A DNA stretch of 64,000 nucleotides from Pseudomonas guangdongensis (GTDB lineage Bacteria > Pseudomonadota > Gammaproteobacteria > Pseudomonadales > Pseudomonadaceae), in the NCBI RefSeq assembly GCF_900105885.1, contig NZ_LT629780.1, positions 1,364,001-1,428,000 on the forward strand. The letters are read 5' to 3'. Made by a program: the position numbers and the translations under genes. How positions within the stretch are numbered: the first letter of the stretch is position 1; each line of letters opens with the position of its first letter. Under the pieces are notes generated by a model. That model did not search any database and was not told where the DNA came from. It saw only the letters and a list, made by a program, of their open reading frames with translations. Of this stretch, positions 1 through 10,397 are shown piece by piece.

Positions 1-1
1 C

Positions 2-538
2 GCCCGCCAGAGCGACGAGGACGAAAGCCGTTCGATCGGCCGTCTGCAGCTCGATGCCTCGTTCAGTCCGGTTCGCCGCCTGGCCTACGTGGTGGAAAGC
101 GCCCGTGTCGAGCAGCGCACCAACCTGGACAAGCTGGTCCTCGACCTGGAGACCAACGGCACCCTCGATCCCGAAGAGGCGATTCGTCGTGCCGCGACCA
201 TCCTGCAGCAGCAGCTGGCCGCGTTCGTCGACCTCAAGGGTGACAGTGCCCCGGTGGTGGAAGAGCAGGAAGACGAGATCGATCCGATCCTGCTGCGTCC
301 CGTCGACGATCTGGAACTGACCGTGCGTTCGGCCAACTGCCTGAAGGCGGAGAACATCTACTACATCGGTGACCTGATCCAGCGCACCGAAGTGGAGCTG
401 CTCAAGACGCCGAACCTGGGCAAGAAGTCCCTGACCGAGATCAAGGACGTTCTGGCCTCCCGCGGTCTTTCCCTCGGCATGCGCCTCGACAACTGGCCGC
501 CGGCAAGTCTGAAAAAGGATGACAAGGCGACTGCCTGA
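2..538 (+). CDS. rpoA: RNA polymerase alpha subunit, C-terminal part (gene starts before the window)
   Basis: Open from the window edge to TGA at 536-538, giving the last 178 or so residues of a protein normally about 333 long. The visible part holds the end of the N-terminal assembly domain, an acidic linker ([20 protein letters not shown]) and the alpha-CTD, which contacts UP elements and activators ([14 protein letters not shown] helix-hairpin-helix region). The end KKDDKATA is typical of pseudomonad RpoA. It is followed 45 bp later by rplQ, the usual end of the alpha ribosomal operon. Only the 5' part is missing; nothing looks broken. Confidence 0.98.
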   Translation, partial: ARQSDEDESRSIGRLQLDASFSPVRRLAYVVESARVEQRTNLDKLVLDLETNGTLDPEEAIRRAATILQQQLAAFVDLKGDSAPVVEEQEDEIDPILLRPVDDLELTVRSANCLKAENIYYIGDLIQRTEVELLKTPNLGKKSLTEIKDVLASRGLSLGMRLDNWPPASLKKDDKATA

Positions 539-583
539 TCGTCCCTGATAACCGAACTCTAGGTTTGGTAAGGAATTTCAATC

Positions 584-973
584 ATGCGTCATCGTAAAAG
601 TGGCCGTCACCTGAGCCGCACCAGTGCGCACCGCAAAGCCATGTTCCAGAACATGGCGGTGTCGCTGTTCGAACACGAGCTGATCAAGACCACCCTGCCC
701 AAGGCGAAAGAGCTGCGTCGCGTTGCCGAGCCGCTGATCACCCTGGCCAAGGAAGACAGCGTCGCCAACCGTCGTCTGGCTTTCGACCGCACCCGCTCCA
801 AGGCTGCAGTCGGCAAGCTGTTCAACGAGCTGGGCAAGCGCTACGCCAACCGTCCGGGCGGCTACCTGCGCATCCTCAAGTGCGGTTTCCGCGCTGGCGA
901 CAACGCGCCCATGGCGTATGTCGAGCTGGTCGACCGTCCGGTCGGCGGTGCTGTGGAAGCAGCTGCCGAGTAA
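584..973 (+). CDS. rplQ: 50S ribosomal protein L17
   Basis: 129 residues, the same length I recall for P. aeruginosa L17, beginning [20 protein letters not shown], the highly conserved rRNA-binding N-terminus. A TAAGGA Shine-Dalgarno lies about 9 bases before ATG. L17 lies near the exit tunnel on the large subunit. It is the last gene of the rpoA operon and is followed at once by a strong intrinsic terminator. The C-terminus carries a short acidic/alanine tail (GGAVEAAAE). Confidence 0.98.
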   Translation: MRHRKSGRHLSRTSAHRKAMFQNMAVSLFEHELIKTTLPKAKELRRVAEPLITLAKEDSVANRRLAFDRTRSKAAVGKLFNELGKRYANRPGGYLRILKCGFRAGDNAPMAYVELVDRPVGGAVEAAAE

Positions 974-990
974 GATCGGGTGATATGCAG

Positions 991-1018
991 AAAACCGGGC
1001 CTCGTGCCCGGTTTTTTG
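991..1018 (+). terminator. Rho-independent terminator of the rpoA-rplQ operon
   Basis: Stem AACCGGGC (993-1000), loop CTCGT, stem GCCCGGTT (1006-1013), running into TTTTTT (1012-1017). It lies 18 bp after the rplQ stop. Confidence 0.9.
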
Positions 1019-1102
1019 TGCCCGGCGAAAAGCGCTGGCTTGACCGCGGCGCCGGTCGGGTCGAGCATAGATTGGCTATCGATTCATTCAGGAAGCGCGA
1101 CC

Positions 1103-1567
1103 ATGAAAGGCCATGCCGACGTCATCGACTATCTGAAGACCCTGCTCAAGGGCGAACTGGCCGCGCGCGACCAGTACTTCATCCACTCGCGGATGTACCA
1201 GGACTGGGGACTGACCCGCCTCTACGAGCGCCTCAACCACGAGATGGAGGAGGAGACCCAGCACGCCGACGCGCTGCTGCAGCGCATCTTGTTCCTCGAA
1301 GGCGCCCCGGACATGACTCCCGACGCCCTGCGGGTCGGCAGCACGGTGCCGGAGATGCTGCGCATCGACCTGGAACTGGAGTATCAGGTGCGCGCCGCGC
1401 TGGCCAAGGGCATCGCCCTCTGCGAGCAGCATCAGGACTACGGCAGCCGCGACATCCTGCTGGCCCAGCTCAAGGATACCGAGGAAGACCACGCCTACTG
1501 GCTGGAGACTCAGCTCGGCCTGATCGAGCGCATCGGCCTGCAGAACTACCTGCAGGCGCAGATGTAG
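1103..1567 (+). CDS. ftnA: Non-heme bacterial ferritin of the FtnA (former BfrA) type
   Basis: 154 residues forming a four-helix ferritin subunit of the iron-storage cage. ATG 1103 is chosen because AGGAAG lies 8 bases upstream and [15 protein letters not shown] aligns with the family start; a longer in-frame extension has no support. Ferroxidase-type ligands are visible: E18, E51, H54, E127 and H130. The residue after E51 is threonine, not the heme-ligating Met52 of true bacterioferritins. This agrees with published work showing that the P. aeruginosa bfrA product is a ferritin (FtnA). Monocistronic between two terminators. In PAO1, from memory, katA lies between rplQ and this gene; it is absent here. 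Confidence 0.9.
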   Translation: MKGHADVIDYLKTLLKGELAARDQYFIHSRMYQDWGLTRLYERLNHEMEEETQHADALLQRILFLEGAPDMTPDALRVGSTVPEMLRIDLELEYQVRAALAKGIALCEQHQDYGSRDILLAQLKDTEEDHAYWLETQLGLIERIGLQNYLQAQM

Positions 1568-1586
1568 TCCGGCAGGCGCAGTACCC

Positions 1587-1617
1587 GACGCCCCGCATTG
1601 CGGGGCGTCGTCGTTTT
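1587..1617 (+). terminator. Terminator between convergent ftnA and uvrA
   Basis: Ten-bp stem GACGCCCCGC (1587-1596), loop ATT plus closing bases, GCGGGGCGTC (1600-1609), then GTCGTTTT. It ends ftnA on the plus strand and may also serve uvrA, whose stop is at 1623. Confidence 0.8.
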
Positions 1618-1622
1618 CGGTC

Positions 1623-4457
<2,835 letters not shown>

Positions 4458-4530
4458 TACAGCCTCGCATGGCGGGCGGAAAAGCCCGGAGTATACGGCT
4501 GCCTCCGGGCGGGCGGCAAAGCGCCGCGCC

Positions 4531-4559
4531 TGTGCCGGGAGCTGCGGTGCTGCTAGAAT
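4531..4559 (+). promoter_or_regulatory. Candidate promoter of the MFS-ssb region
   Basis: TGC-TAGAAT at 4551-4559 is an extended -10, followed by TGCGCCCCC. A hexamer 17 bp upstream (TGTGCC, 4531-4536) is a poor -35. The same -10/GC-rich start pattern recurs before other genes here. There are 28 bases from the -10 to the ATG. Confidence 0.4.
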
Positions 4560-4586
4560 TGCGCCCCCGTTTTTCGAGGTGACGTC

Positions 4587-5972
4587 ATGCACGATCCGCA
4601 CTCCGAGCGCATGAGTTCGACCGAGCAGCGCGCCGCTGCCGGCCTGGCGGCGGTGTTCGCCTTCCGCATGCTCGGCATGTTCATGGTCCTGCCGGTACTG
4701 GCCACCTACGGCCAGGACCTGGCCGGCGCCACGCCGCTGTTGATCGGCCTGGCCATCGGTGCCTACGGCCTGACCCAGGCGGCGCTGCAGATCCCCTTCG
4801 GCATGCTCTCCGACCGCATCGGCCGCCTGCCGGTGATCTACTTCGGCCTGCTGGTGTTCGCCTTCGGCGCGGGCCTGGCGGCCTGCGCCGACTCCATCTG
4901 GGGGGTGATCGCCGGACGGGTCCTGCAGGGCGCCGGGGCGATCTCGGCGGCGGTGATGGCGCTGCTCTCCGACCTGACCCGCGAGCAGCACCGAACCAAG
5001 GCGATGGCGACGATCGGCATGAGCATCGGCCTGTCGTTCGCCGTGGCCATGGTGGTCGGCCCGCTGCTGACCCGCGCCTTCGGCCTCGCCGGGCTGTTCT
5101 GGGCCACCGCCGCCATGGCGCTGCTGGGCATCCTGATCGTCGCCGTGCTGGTGCCGCGCCCGCCGCGCGCGCTGGCCACTCGCGAGGCCGGCGTGGCGCC
5201 GCAGGCGCTCGGGCCGACCCTGCGCCATCCCGACCTGCTGCGCCTGGACTTCGGCATCGCCGCGCTGCATGCGATCCTGATGGCGAGCTTCGTCGCCCTG
5301 CCGCTGGCGCTGGTGGAGCAGGGCGGGCTGCCCAAGGAAGAGCACTGGTGGGTATACCTGTCGGCCCTGCTGGTCGGCTTCTTCGCGATGATCCCGTTCA
5401 TCATCTACGGCGAGAAGAAGCGCCAGATGAAGCGCATGCTGCTCGGCGCGGTGAGCGTGCTGCTGCTCTGCGAGCTGTTCTTCTGGCAGTTCGGCGGCAG
5501 TCTGCGCGCCCTGGTGATCGGCAACGTGGTGTTCTTCGCCGCCTTCAACCTGCTGGAAGCCTCGCTGCCCTCGCTGATCAGCAAGGTGGCGCCGGCCGGC
5601 GGCAAGGGCACGGCGATGGGCGTGTACTCCACCAGCCAGTTCCTCGGCGCCGCGCTCGGCGGCCTGCTCGGCGGCTGGCTGTTCCAGCAGGGCGGCGTCG
5701 ATGCGGTGTTCCTCGGCTGTGCGCTGCTGGCTGCCCTGTGGCTGGCCTTTGCTGCTACTATGCGCGAACCGCCGTATGTGACCAGCCTGCGCCTTGCGCT
5801 GTCTCCTGCTGCCCTGCAGGAGCCGGGGCTGGTCGAGCGCCTCAAGGCCGTGCCCGGCGTGGCCGATGCTGTCGTGGTGGCCGAGGAGGCCGCCGTCTAT
5901 GTCAAGGTGGATAAACTGCAAGTGGATCGCACGACCCTCGAGCGCCTGGTCGAACCGGCGCCGGCGTGCTGA
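4587..5972 (+). CDS. YajR-like major facilitator superfamily transporter with C-terminal YAM-type domain
   Basis: 461 residues. About twelve hydrophobic segments span residues 15-395, with the MFS signature between TM2 and TM3 ([14 protein letters not shown]). After the last helix comes a soluble tail of about 65 residues (from [17 protein letters not shown]) with a beta-alpha fold pattern resembling the YAM domain of E. coli YajR. ATG 4587 has GAGGTG at 4576-4581. The orthologue lies between uvrA and ssb in PAO1 (PA4233, from memory). The substrate is unknown; family members are proton-driven efflux pumps of the inner membrane. The gene ends 17 bp before ssb and is probably co-transcribed with it. 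Confidence 0.9.
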   Translation: MHDPHSERMSSTEQRAAAGLAAVFAFRMLGMFMVLPVLATYGQDLAGATPLLIGLAIGAYGLTQAALQIPFGMLSDRIGRLPVIYFGLLVFAFGAGLAACADSIWGVIAGRVLQGAGAISAAVMALLSDLTREQHRTKAMATIGMSIGLSFAVAMVVGPLLTRAFGLAGLFWATAAMALLGILIVAVLVPRPPRALATREAGVAPQALGPTLRHPDLLRLDFGIAALHAILMASFVALPLALVEQGGLPKEEHWWVYLSALLVGFFAMIPFIIYGEKKRQMKRMLLGAVSVLLLCELFFWQFGGSLRALVIGNVVFFAAFNLLEASLPSLISKVAPAGGKGTAMGVYSTSQFLGAALGGLLGGWLFQQGGVDAVFLGCALLAALWLAFAATMREPPYVTSLRLALSPAALQEPGLVERLKAVPGVADAVVVAEEAAVYVKVDKLQVDRTTLERLVEPAPAC

Positions 5973-5989
5973 TCCCGGGAGAGAACGTC

Positions 5990-6490
5990 ATGGCCCGTGG
6001 GGTTAACAAAGTCATTCTGATCGGCAACGTCGGCGGCGACCCGGAAACCCGCTACCTGCCCAGCGGCAACGCCGTCACCAACATTACCCTGGCCACCTCC
6101 GAGTCCTGGAAGGACAAGCAGACCGGCCAGCAGCAGGAACGTACCGAGTGGCATCGCGTGGTGTTCTTCGGCAAGCTCGCGGAGATCGCCGGCGAATACC
6201 TGCGCAAGGGCTCGCAGGTCTACGTCGAGGGCAGCCTGCGCACCCGCAAGTGGCAGGACCAGTCCGGCCAGGACCGCTACACCACCGAGATCGTGGTGGA
6301 CATGAACGGCCAGATGCAGCTGCTCGGCAGCCGCGGTGGCAATGCCGAGGGTGGCGACTATGCTCCGCGCGCGCCGCGTCCGCAGCAGTCGGCCCCGCGC
6401 GAGCCGCGCCCGGCAGCGCAGCCGGCTCCGCAGCCGAGCGCCCAGCCGGCGCCGGACTACGACAGCTTCGACGACGACATCCCGTTCTGA
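5990..6490 (+). CDS. ssb: Single-stranded DNA-binding protein
   Basis: 166 residues. The OB-fold occupies residues 1-110 ([37 protein letters not shown]), followed by a flexible Pro/Ala/Gln linker and the acidic tip DSFDDDIPF that docks replication and repair partners such as RecO, PriA and ExoI. ATG 5990 is preferred over an upstream in-frame start because [10 protein letters not shown] is the conserved beginning and GGGAGA precedes it. Lying close to uvrA, separated by a transporter gene, is a common pseudomonad arrangement. Confidence 0.97.
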   Translation: MARGVNKVILIGNVGGDPETRYLPSGNAVTNITLATSESWKDKQTGQQQERTEWHRVVFFGKLAEIAGEYLRKGSQVYVEGSLRTRKWQDQSGQDRYTTEIVVDMNGQMQLLGSRGGNAEGGDYAPRAPRPQQSAPREPRPAAQPAPQPSAQPAPDYDSFDDDIPF

Positions 6491-6506
6491 TCCGGAGCGA
6501 CACAGC

Positions 6507-7391
6507 ATGCGCATGCGCCTGATGCTGCTGGGCGGCGGCAATGCCCTGGGTCAGGCGCTGCTGCGCCTGGGGGCGGAAGAAAACATCGAGTTTCTCGCCC
6601 CCATGCCCCCCGCCCAGGGCTGGGAGCCGGGCAGCCTCACCGCGCTGCTCGACGAGCACCGCCCCGACGCGCTGGTCAACCTGGCCTACTACCACGACTG
6701 GTTCCAGGCCGAGCGCGTCGAGGCCGAACGACTGTTCGCCCAGGAGCGCGCCATCGACCGCCTGGCCGAGCTGTGCCTGCACCACGAGATCGTCCTGTTG
6801 CAGCCGTCCAGCTACAAGGTGTTCGACGGCACCCGCGCCACCGCCTACAGCGAGAAGGACGACGTGCGCCCGCTGAGCCTGCGCGCCCAGGCGCTGTGGC
6901 GTTTCGAGCAGCAGGTGCGCACCATCTGCCCGCGTCATGTGCTGCTGCGCTTCGGCTGGCTGCTCGACGAGAGTCCGGACGGCCGCATGGGCCGCCTGCT
7001 CAAACGGGCGGAGAGCGGCGAGCCGCTGTTCCTCGCCGACGACCGTCGCGGCAACCCGACCCCGGTGGACGACGCCGCACGGGTGATCCTCTCGGTGCTC
7101 AAGCAGCTCGACTGCAGCGCGCCGTTGTGGGGCACCTATCACTATGGCGGCATCGAAGCGACCACCAGCCTGTCCATGGGCCAGGCCACCCTGGTCGAGG
7201 CGCGTCGCCACCGTCCGGACATTCCCCAGGACTTCACCCCGCAGGCGCACCTCGAGCGCCCGGACGCGCCGGACGAGCCGCAGCATGCGGTGCTCGCCTG
7301 CAAGAAGATCCTCAACACCTTCGGCATCAAGCCGCGTGCCTGGCGCGCGGGGCTGCCGGTCCTGCTGGAGCGCTACTACCGCCATGTCTGA
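6507..7391 (+). CDS. RmlD-like NAD(P)-binding sugar-nucleotide reductase family protein
   Basis: 294 residues with an N-terminal Rossmann start (LMLLGGGNALGQALLRLG; the glycine motif is modified from GxxGxxG). It also has PDALVNLAYYHDW, in the place of the RmlD NVAAYT region. ATG 6507 follows GGAG by about 9 bases. The family reduces dTDP-4-keto sugars, but the usual YxxxK catalytic pair is not evident to me, so the activity is uncertain. It overlaps the next epimerase gene by 8 bp, so the two are translationally coupled. The same pair lies beside oprG in PAO1 (PA4069/PA4068, from memory). The substrate is unknown. Confidence 0.75.
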   Translation: MRMRLMLLGGGNALGQALLRLGAEENIEFLAPMPPAQGWEPGSLTALLDEHRPDALVNLAYYHDWFQAERVEAERLFAQERAIDRLAELCLHHEIVLLQPSSYKVFDGTRATAYSEKDDVRPLSLRAQALWRFEQQVRTICPRHVLLRFGWLLDESPDGRMGRLLKRAESGEPLFLADDRRGNPTPVDDAARVILSVLKQLDCSAPLWGTYHYGGIEATTSLSMGQATLVEARRHRPDIPQDFTPQAHLERPDAPDEPQHAVLACKKILNTFGIKPRAWRAGLPVLLERYYRHV

Positions 7392-8313
7392 CGGTCGCAT
7401 CCTGGTCACCGGCGGCGCCGGGTTCATCGGCTCGCATCTGGTCGATGCCCTGCTGGCGCGCGGTCATGCCGTGCGGGTGCTGGACAACCTGTCCAGCGGC
7501 AAACGTGCCAACCTGGCGCTCGGCGATCCGCGTCTGGAACTGCAGGTCGGCGATGTCGCCGATTCGGCTGCGGTGGAGACCGCGATGAGCGGCTGCGCGG
7601 CGGTGGTCCATCTTGCGGCAGTGGCCTCGGTGCAGGCCTCGGTGGACGATCCGGTGGCTACCCATCAGAGCAACTTCGTCGGCACCCTGAACGTCTGCGA
7701 AGCGATGCGCCGGCACGGCGTGCGCCGCGTGCTGTTCGCTTCCAGCGCAGCGGTCTACGGGCAGAACGGCGAGGGTGCAGCCATCGGCGAGGACACCCCC
7801 AAGGCGCCGCTGACCCCCTATGCCGCCGACAAGCTGGCCAGTGAGCACTACCTCGATTTCTACCGCCGCCAGCATGGGCTGGAGCCGGCGATCTTCCGTT
7901 TCTTCAACATCTTCGGCCCGCGCCAGGATCCGTCCTCGCCGTATTCCGGGGTGATCAGCATCTTCGTCGAGCGCGCCCGCGCCGGCCGGCCGATCACCCT
8001 GTTCGGCGACGGCGAGCAGACCCGCGACTTCGTCTACGTCGCCGATCTGGTCGAGCTGCTGCTGCAGGCACTGGCGGCACCGCAGGTGGAGGCCGGTGCG
8101 GTGAACGTCGGCCTTGGCCGGGCGACTAGCCTCAACCAGTTGCTGGCGCTGCTGGGCGAGCGGCTCGGCGGTCTGCCGGCGGTCGAGCATGCCGCGCCGC
8201 GCTCCGGCGACATTCGCCACTCGCGGGCCGACAACACCCGCCTGCTGCAGCGTTATCGCCTCGACACCCCTACTTCGATGGCCGACGGGCTGGCTCGCCT
8301 GCTGGCCGGCTGA
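7384..8313 (+). CDS. NAD-dependent nucleotide-sugar epimerase/dehydratase (extended SDR, GalE/WbpP-like)
   Basis: 309 residues. It has a Rossmann motif GGAGFIGSHL near the N-terminus, SSAAVYG with the catalytic Ser, PYAADKLASEHY with the YxxxK pair, and RFFNIFGPRQDPSSPYSGV and FGDGEQTRDFVYVAD, the signatures of UDP-hexose 4-epimerases. It probably interconverts a UDP-sugar used for envelope polysaccharide, but specificity cannot be read. The start lies inside the previous gene (8-bp overlap). The end is only 7 bp from the convergent SirB2-like gene. Confidence 0.85.
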   Translation: MSDGRILVTGGAGFIGSHLVDALLARGHAVRVLDNLSSGKRANLALGDPRLELQVGDVADSAAVETAMSGCAAVVHLAAVASVQASVDDPVATHQSNFVGTLNVCEAMRRHGVRRVLFASSAAVYGQNGEGAAIGEDTPKAPLTPYAADKLASEHYLDFYRRQHGLEPAIFRFFNIFGPRQDPSSPYSGVISIFVERARAGRPITLFGDGEQTRDFVYVADLVELLLQALAAPQVEAGAVNVGLGRATSLNQLLALLGERLGGLPAVEHAAPRSGDIRHSRADNTRLLQRYRLDTPTSMADGLARLLAG

Positions 8314-8320
8314 GGTCGAA

Positions 8321-8677
8321 TCACCACCAGGGTTTGTCGAGCGCCAGGACAAGTACCGCGCCCAGCAGGGCGGCTGCCAGCAGAGTGGTCGGCCCTCGTG
8401 CGCCGGTGCCGGCCCGTAATGCCCAGTGGCTGGCGAGGATATAGCCGAGCAAACAGGCGATCTTGAGCTGCAGCCAGAGCGGCAGCGGCCAGGGCATGCC
8501 GAGCTGGATCAGCAGCAGAGCGCTGAGCAGCAGCAGGCTGTCGAGCAGATGGACTCCCGCGCGTGCCGCGCCGCGCAGCCCCGGCAGCCCTTGCCGCGCA
8601 CGCCACAGCCGCCAGCCCAGCAGGCCGACGCTGCTGCAGGCGAGCAGGATATGCAGGCCTTTCAGCCAGAGATACAT
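8321..8677 (-). CDS. SirB2-family integral membrane protein
   Basis: 118 residues, about four transmembrane helices, beginning MYLWLKGLHILLACSSVGL, which matches the SirB2 pattern (H in the first helix, then an RxxWARQG-type loop). SirB2 was named in Salmonella as a regulator of invasion genes, but its biochemical role is unknown; many homologues are simple small inner-membrane proteins. There is only a weak GGAA before ATG. It sits downstream of ompW on the same strand behind a terminator, so it may be separately expressed. Confidence 0.75.
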   Translation of the reverse strand: MYLWLKGLHILLACSSVGLLGWRLWRARQGLPGLRGAARAGVHLLDSLLLLSALLLIQLGMPWPLPLWLQLKIACLLGYILASHWALRAGTGARGPTTLLAAALLGAVLVLALDKPWW

Positions 8678-8709
8678 GGCGGGTTCCGCTACGTGACCGA
8701 TGGAAACGC

Positions 8710-8733
8710 AAAAGGCACCCGAAGGTGCCTTTT
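8710..8733 (-). terminator. Terminator after ompW/oprG
   Basis: Ten-bp stem AAAAGGCACC (8710-8719) with GGTGCCTTTT (8724-8733) around a 4-nt loop that reads TTCG on the minus strand, an ultrastable tetraloop. It lies 26 bp past the ompW stop. Confidence 0.85.
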
Positions 8734-8759
8734 GTATATGTGGCGAGCGCGGGCTGTGA

Positions 8760-9443
8760 TCAGAACTTGTAGCCCAGGCCGACCATGTAGACCAGCGGGT
8801 CGACGTCGACGTCGACCTTGACCTTGTCGCCGTTCAGGTAAGTAGTGCCTTGGGTGTCGATGTCGATCCAGCGCAGCTGGGCGTTGAGCATGATGTTGTC
8901 GGTCAGCATGAAGTCGGCGCCGACCTGGGCGGCGAGACCCCAGGAGTCCTTCATGTCCAGGCCGCGGAAGCCCTTGCCTTCTGCTTCGCTGCTCAGGTTG
9001 GTGTCGAAGAACCAAGTGTAGTTGACGCCCAAGCCGACATAGGGCTGTACGGTCGACTTGCTGTCCAGCGGGTAGTAGATGACGCTCAGGGTCGGCGGCA
9101 GGTGCTTGATGTCGCCGAGGTTGCCGTTCAGGCCAGAATAAATTCCCGGCATGCCCTTGACCCCTACGCTGTGGCTGAACGGAGTCGCTGCCAGCAGCTC
9201 GACACCCACCTTGTCGGTAACCATGTAGGCGAAGTTCAGGCCCAGCTGGGTATCGGTATCCAGAGTCGCTTTTGAGCCGGCAACGTCACCAAGCGTGGCG
9301 TGGTTGATGTCGCCGCTCTTTTCCTGCGGATCAACGGTAATGGCACCCGCACGCACGATGATGTCGCCAGCCTCGTAAGCCTGGGCAAAGGGGGCGGCGA
9401 CGGCCAGGGCCAGCAGGGAAGCGCTGAGGGTCTTGCGGATCAT
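8760..9443 (-). CDS. oprG: Outer membrane protein OprG/OmpW
   Basis: 227 residues. Signal peptide of 22 residues (MIRKTLSASLLALAVAAPFAQA), then an eight-strand beta-barrel ending in the outer-membrane sorting signal MVGLGYKF. The run PPTLSVIYYPLDSKSTVQPYVGLGVNYTWF is the OmpW hallmark. OmpW/OprG barrels pass small hydrophobic or zwitterionic molecules laterally into the membrane; P. aeruginosa OprG is reported to be anaerobically regulated. GGAG lies 7 bases before ATG. An ANR-type site stands in the promoter. Gene order with the SDR pair and the PA4063-4066-like operon supports orthology to oprG. Confidence 0.93.
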   Translation of the reverse strand: MIRKTLSASLLALAVAAPFAQAYEAGDIIVRAGAITVDPQEKSGDINHATLGDVAGSKATLDTDTQLGLNFAYMVTDKVGVELLAATPFSHSVGVKGMPGIYSGLNGNLGDIKHLPPTLSVIYYPLDSKSTVQPYVGLGVNYTWFFDTNLSSEAEGKGFRGLDMKDSWGLAAQVGADFMLTDNIMLNAQLRWIDIDTQGTTYLNGDKVKVDVDVDPLVYMVGLGYKF

Positions 9444-9483
9444 AGGAGAACTCCATCCAGATGTTCTGTATCGACTGCCGGCG

Positions 9484-9525
9484 ATGCTAGAGGCCGCGCG
9501 CTGGGGATGCGTTGACGCAGCTCAA
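9484..9525 (-). promoter_or_regulatory. Predicted ANR-dependent class II promoter of oprG
   Basis: TTGACGCAGCTCAA at 9512-9525 matches the FNR/ANR consensus TTGAY-N4-RTCAA in 9 of 10 defined positions. On the minus strand a -10 TAGCAT spans 9489-9484. This gives a start near 9477 and puts the site centre at about -41.5, the exact spacing of FNR-type class II activation. Known anaerobic control of oprG in P. aeruginosa supports it. Confidence 0.65.
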
Positions 9526-9570
9526 AGGATGGCGGGCGCGCGTTGAGATGTTGCAAAATTCTCATTCGGA

Positions 9571-9583
9571 GATGATAATTCTT
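9571..9583 (+). promoter_or_regulatory. Possible Fur box before the TonB2 cluster
   Basis: GATGAT-A-ATTCTT fits the 6-1-6 Fur pattern GATAAT-N-ATTATC in 9 of 12 positions, inside an AT-rich stretch that is unusual here, 40 bp before the first gene. The match is imperfect. Iron control is plausible for a TonB system but not shown. Confidence 0.4.
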
Positions 9584-9623
9584 CTCCTTTGAGAAGGCCC
9601 CCTATCGTCGAGGACGCCCCCGC

Positions 9624-10397
9624 ATGACCCCCACACCGCTCCGCCTGCTGGCGGCCGCGCTGGCGCTGACCAGCCTGCCGCTGGCTGCGGCCCCGCTGGA
9701 CGCCGCGCTGGACGAGAGCCAGCGCCTGGCCGTCGAGGCCAAGGCCTCCCAGGCGCGCGTCGCCGCGCTGGACGATGCCAGCCAGAAGATGCTCAACGAC
9801 TACCGCGCCGCCCTGCAGCAGGCCGAAGCGCTCAAGGGCTACAACACCCAGTTGCGCGAGCTGGTCGCGGCGCAGCGCGAGGAGCTTGTCGGCTACCAGC
9901 ACCAGCTCGACGGCATCGAGCGCACCCAGGAAGCGGTCGCCCCGCAGATGCGCCAGATGGTCGAGGTGCTCGGCGAGTTCATCGCCGCCGACCTGCCGTT
10001 CCTCCCCGAGGAGCGCCGCGATCGCCTCGAGCAGCTGCAGGAACTGCTGCCGCGTGCCGACGTCAGCCTGGCCGACAAGTACCGGCGCATCCTCGAGGCC
10101 TACCAGATCGAGAGCGACTACGGCCGCAGCCTGGAAGCCTGGCGCGGCGAGCTGGTCCAGGACGGCGCTGCGCCGCGCAGCGTCGACTTCCTGCGTCTGG
10201 GACGCAGCATGCTCTATTACCAGAGCCTCGACGGTCACGAGAGCGGCTGGTGGAACCCGCAGGCGCGCGCCTGGCAGGCACTCGACGGCGAGCACCGCCG
10301 CCCGCTGCGCCAGGCCATCGCCATTGCCCGCCAGCAGCAGTCGCCGCAATGGCTGGAACTGCCGGTGAAGACCCTGGCCGAGGAGCGCGCCCGATGA
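9624..10397 (+). CDS. DUF3450 periplasmic coiled-coil protein, first gene of the TonB2 cluster
   Basis: 257 residues. A signal peptide (residues 1-22, ending AAA) is followed by a long amphipathic coiled coil (residues 25-110, rich in A, Q, E, L) and a C-terminal DUF3450 domain (DFLRLGRSMLYYQSLDG, SGWWNP). DUF3450 genes open the TtpC-ExbB2-ExbD2-TonB2 clusters of vibrios and related gammaproteobacteria; the role is presumed to be scaffolding of the periplasmic part. It overlaps the next gene by 4 bp (ATGA). The function is inferred from family context only. Confidence 0.82.
   Translation: MTPTPLRLLAAALALTSLPLAAAPLDAALDESQRLAVEAKASQARVAALDDASQKMLNDYRAALQQAEALKGYNTQLRELVAAQREELVGYQHQLDGIERTQEAVAPQMRQMVEVLGEFIAADLPFLPEERRDRLEQLQELLPRADVSLADKYRRILEAYQIESDYGRSLEAWRGELVQDGAAPRSVDFLRLGRSMLYYQSLDGHESGWWNPQARAWQALDGEHRRPLRQAIAIARQQQSPQWLELPVKTLAEERAR

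Noticed and set aside
4458-5921. N-terminal extension of uvrA to 1432 codons
   Set aside because: It lies antisense to the MFS gene; the GTG at 4457 gives the exact family length and start.
9571-9600. Second ANR or sigma-54 site before the TonB2 cluster
   Set aside because: The AT-rich stretch lacks TTGAT/ATCAA halves and has no GG-N10-GC pair at the right spacing.
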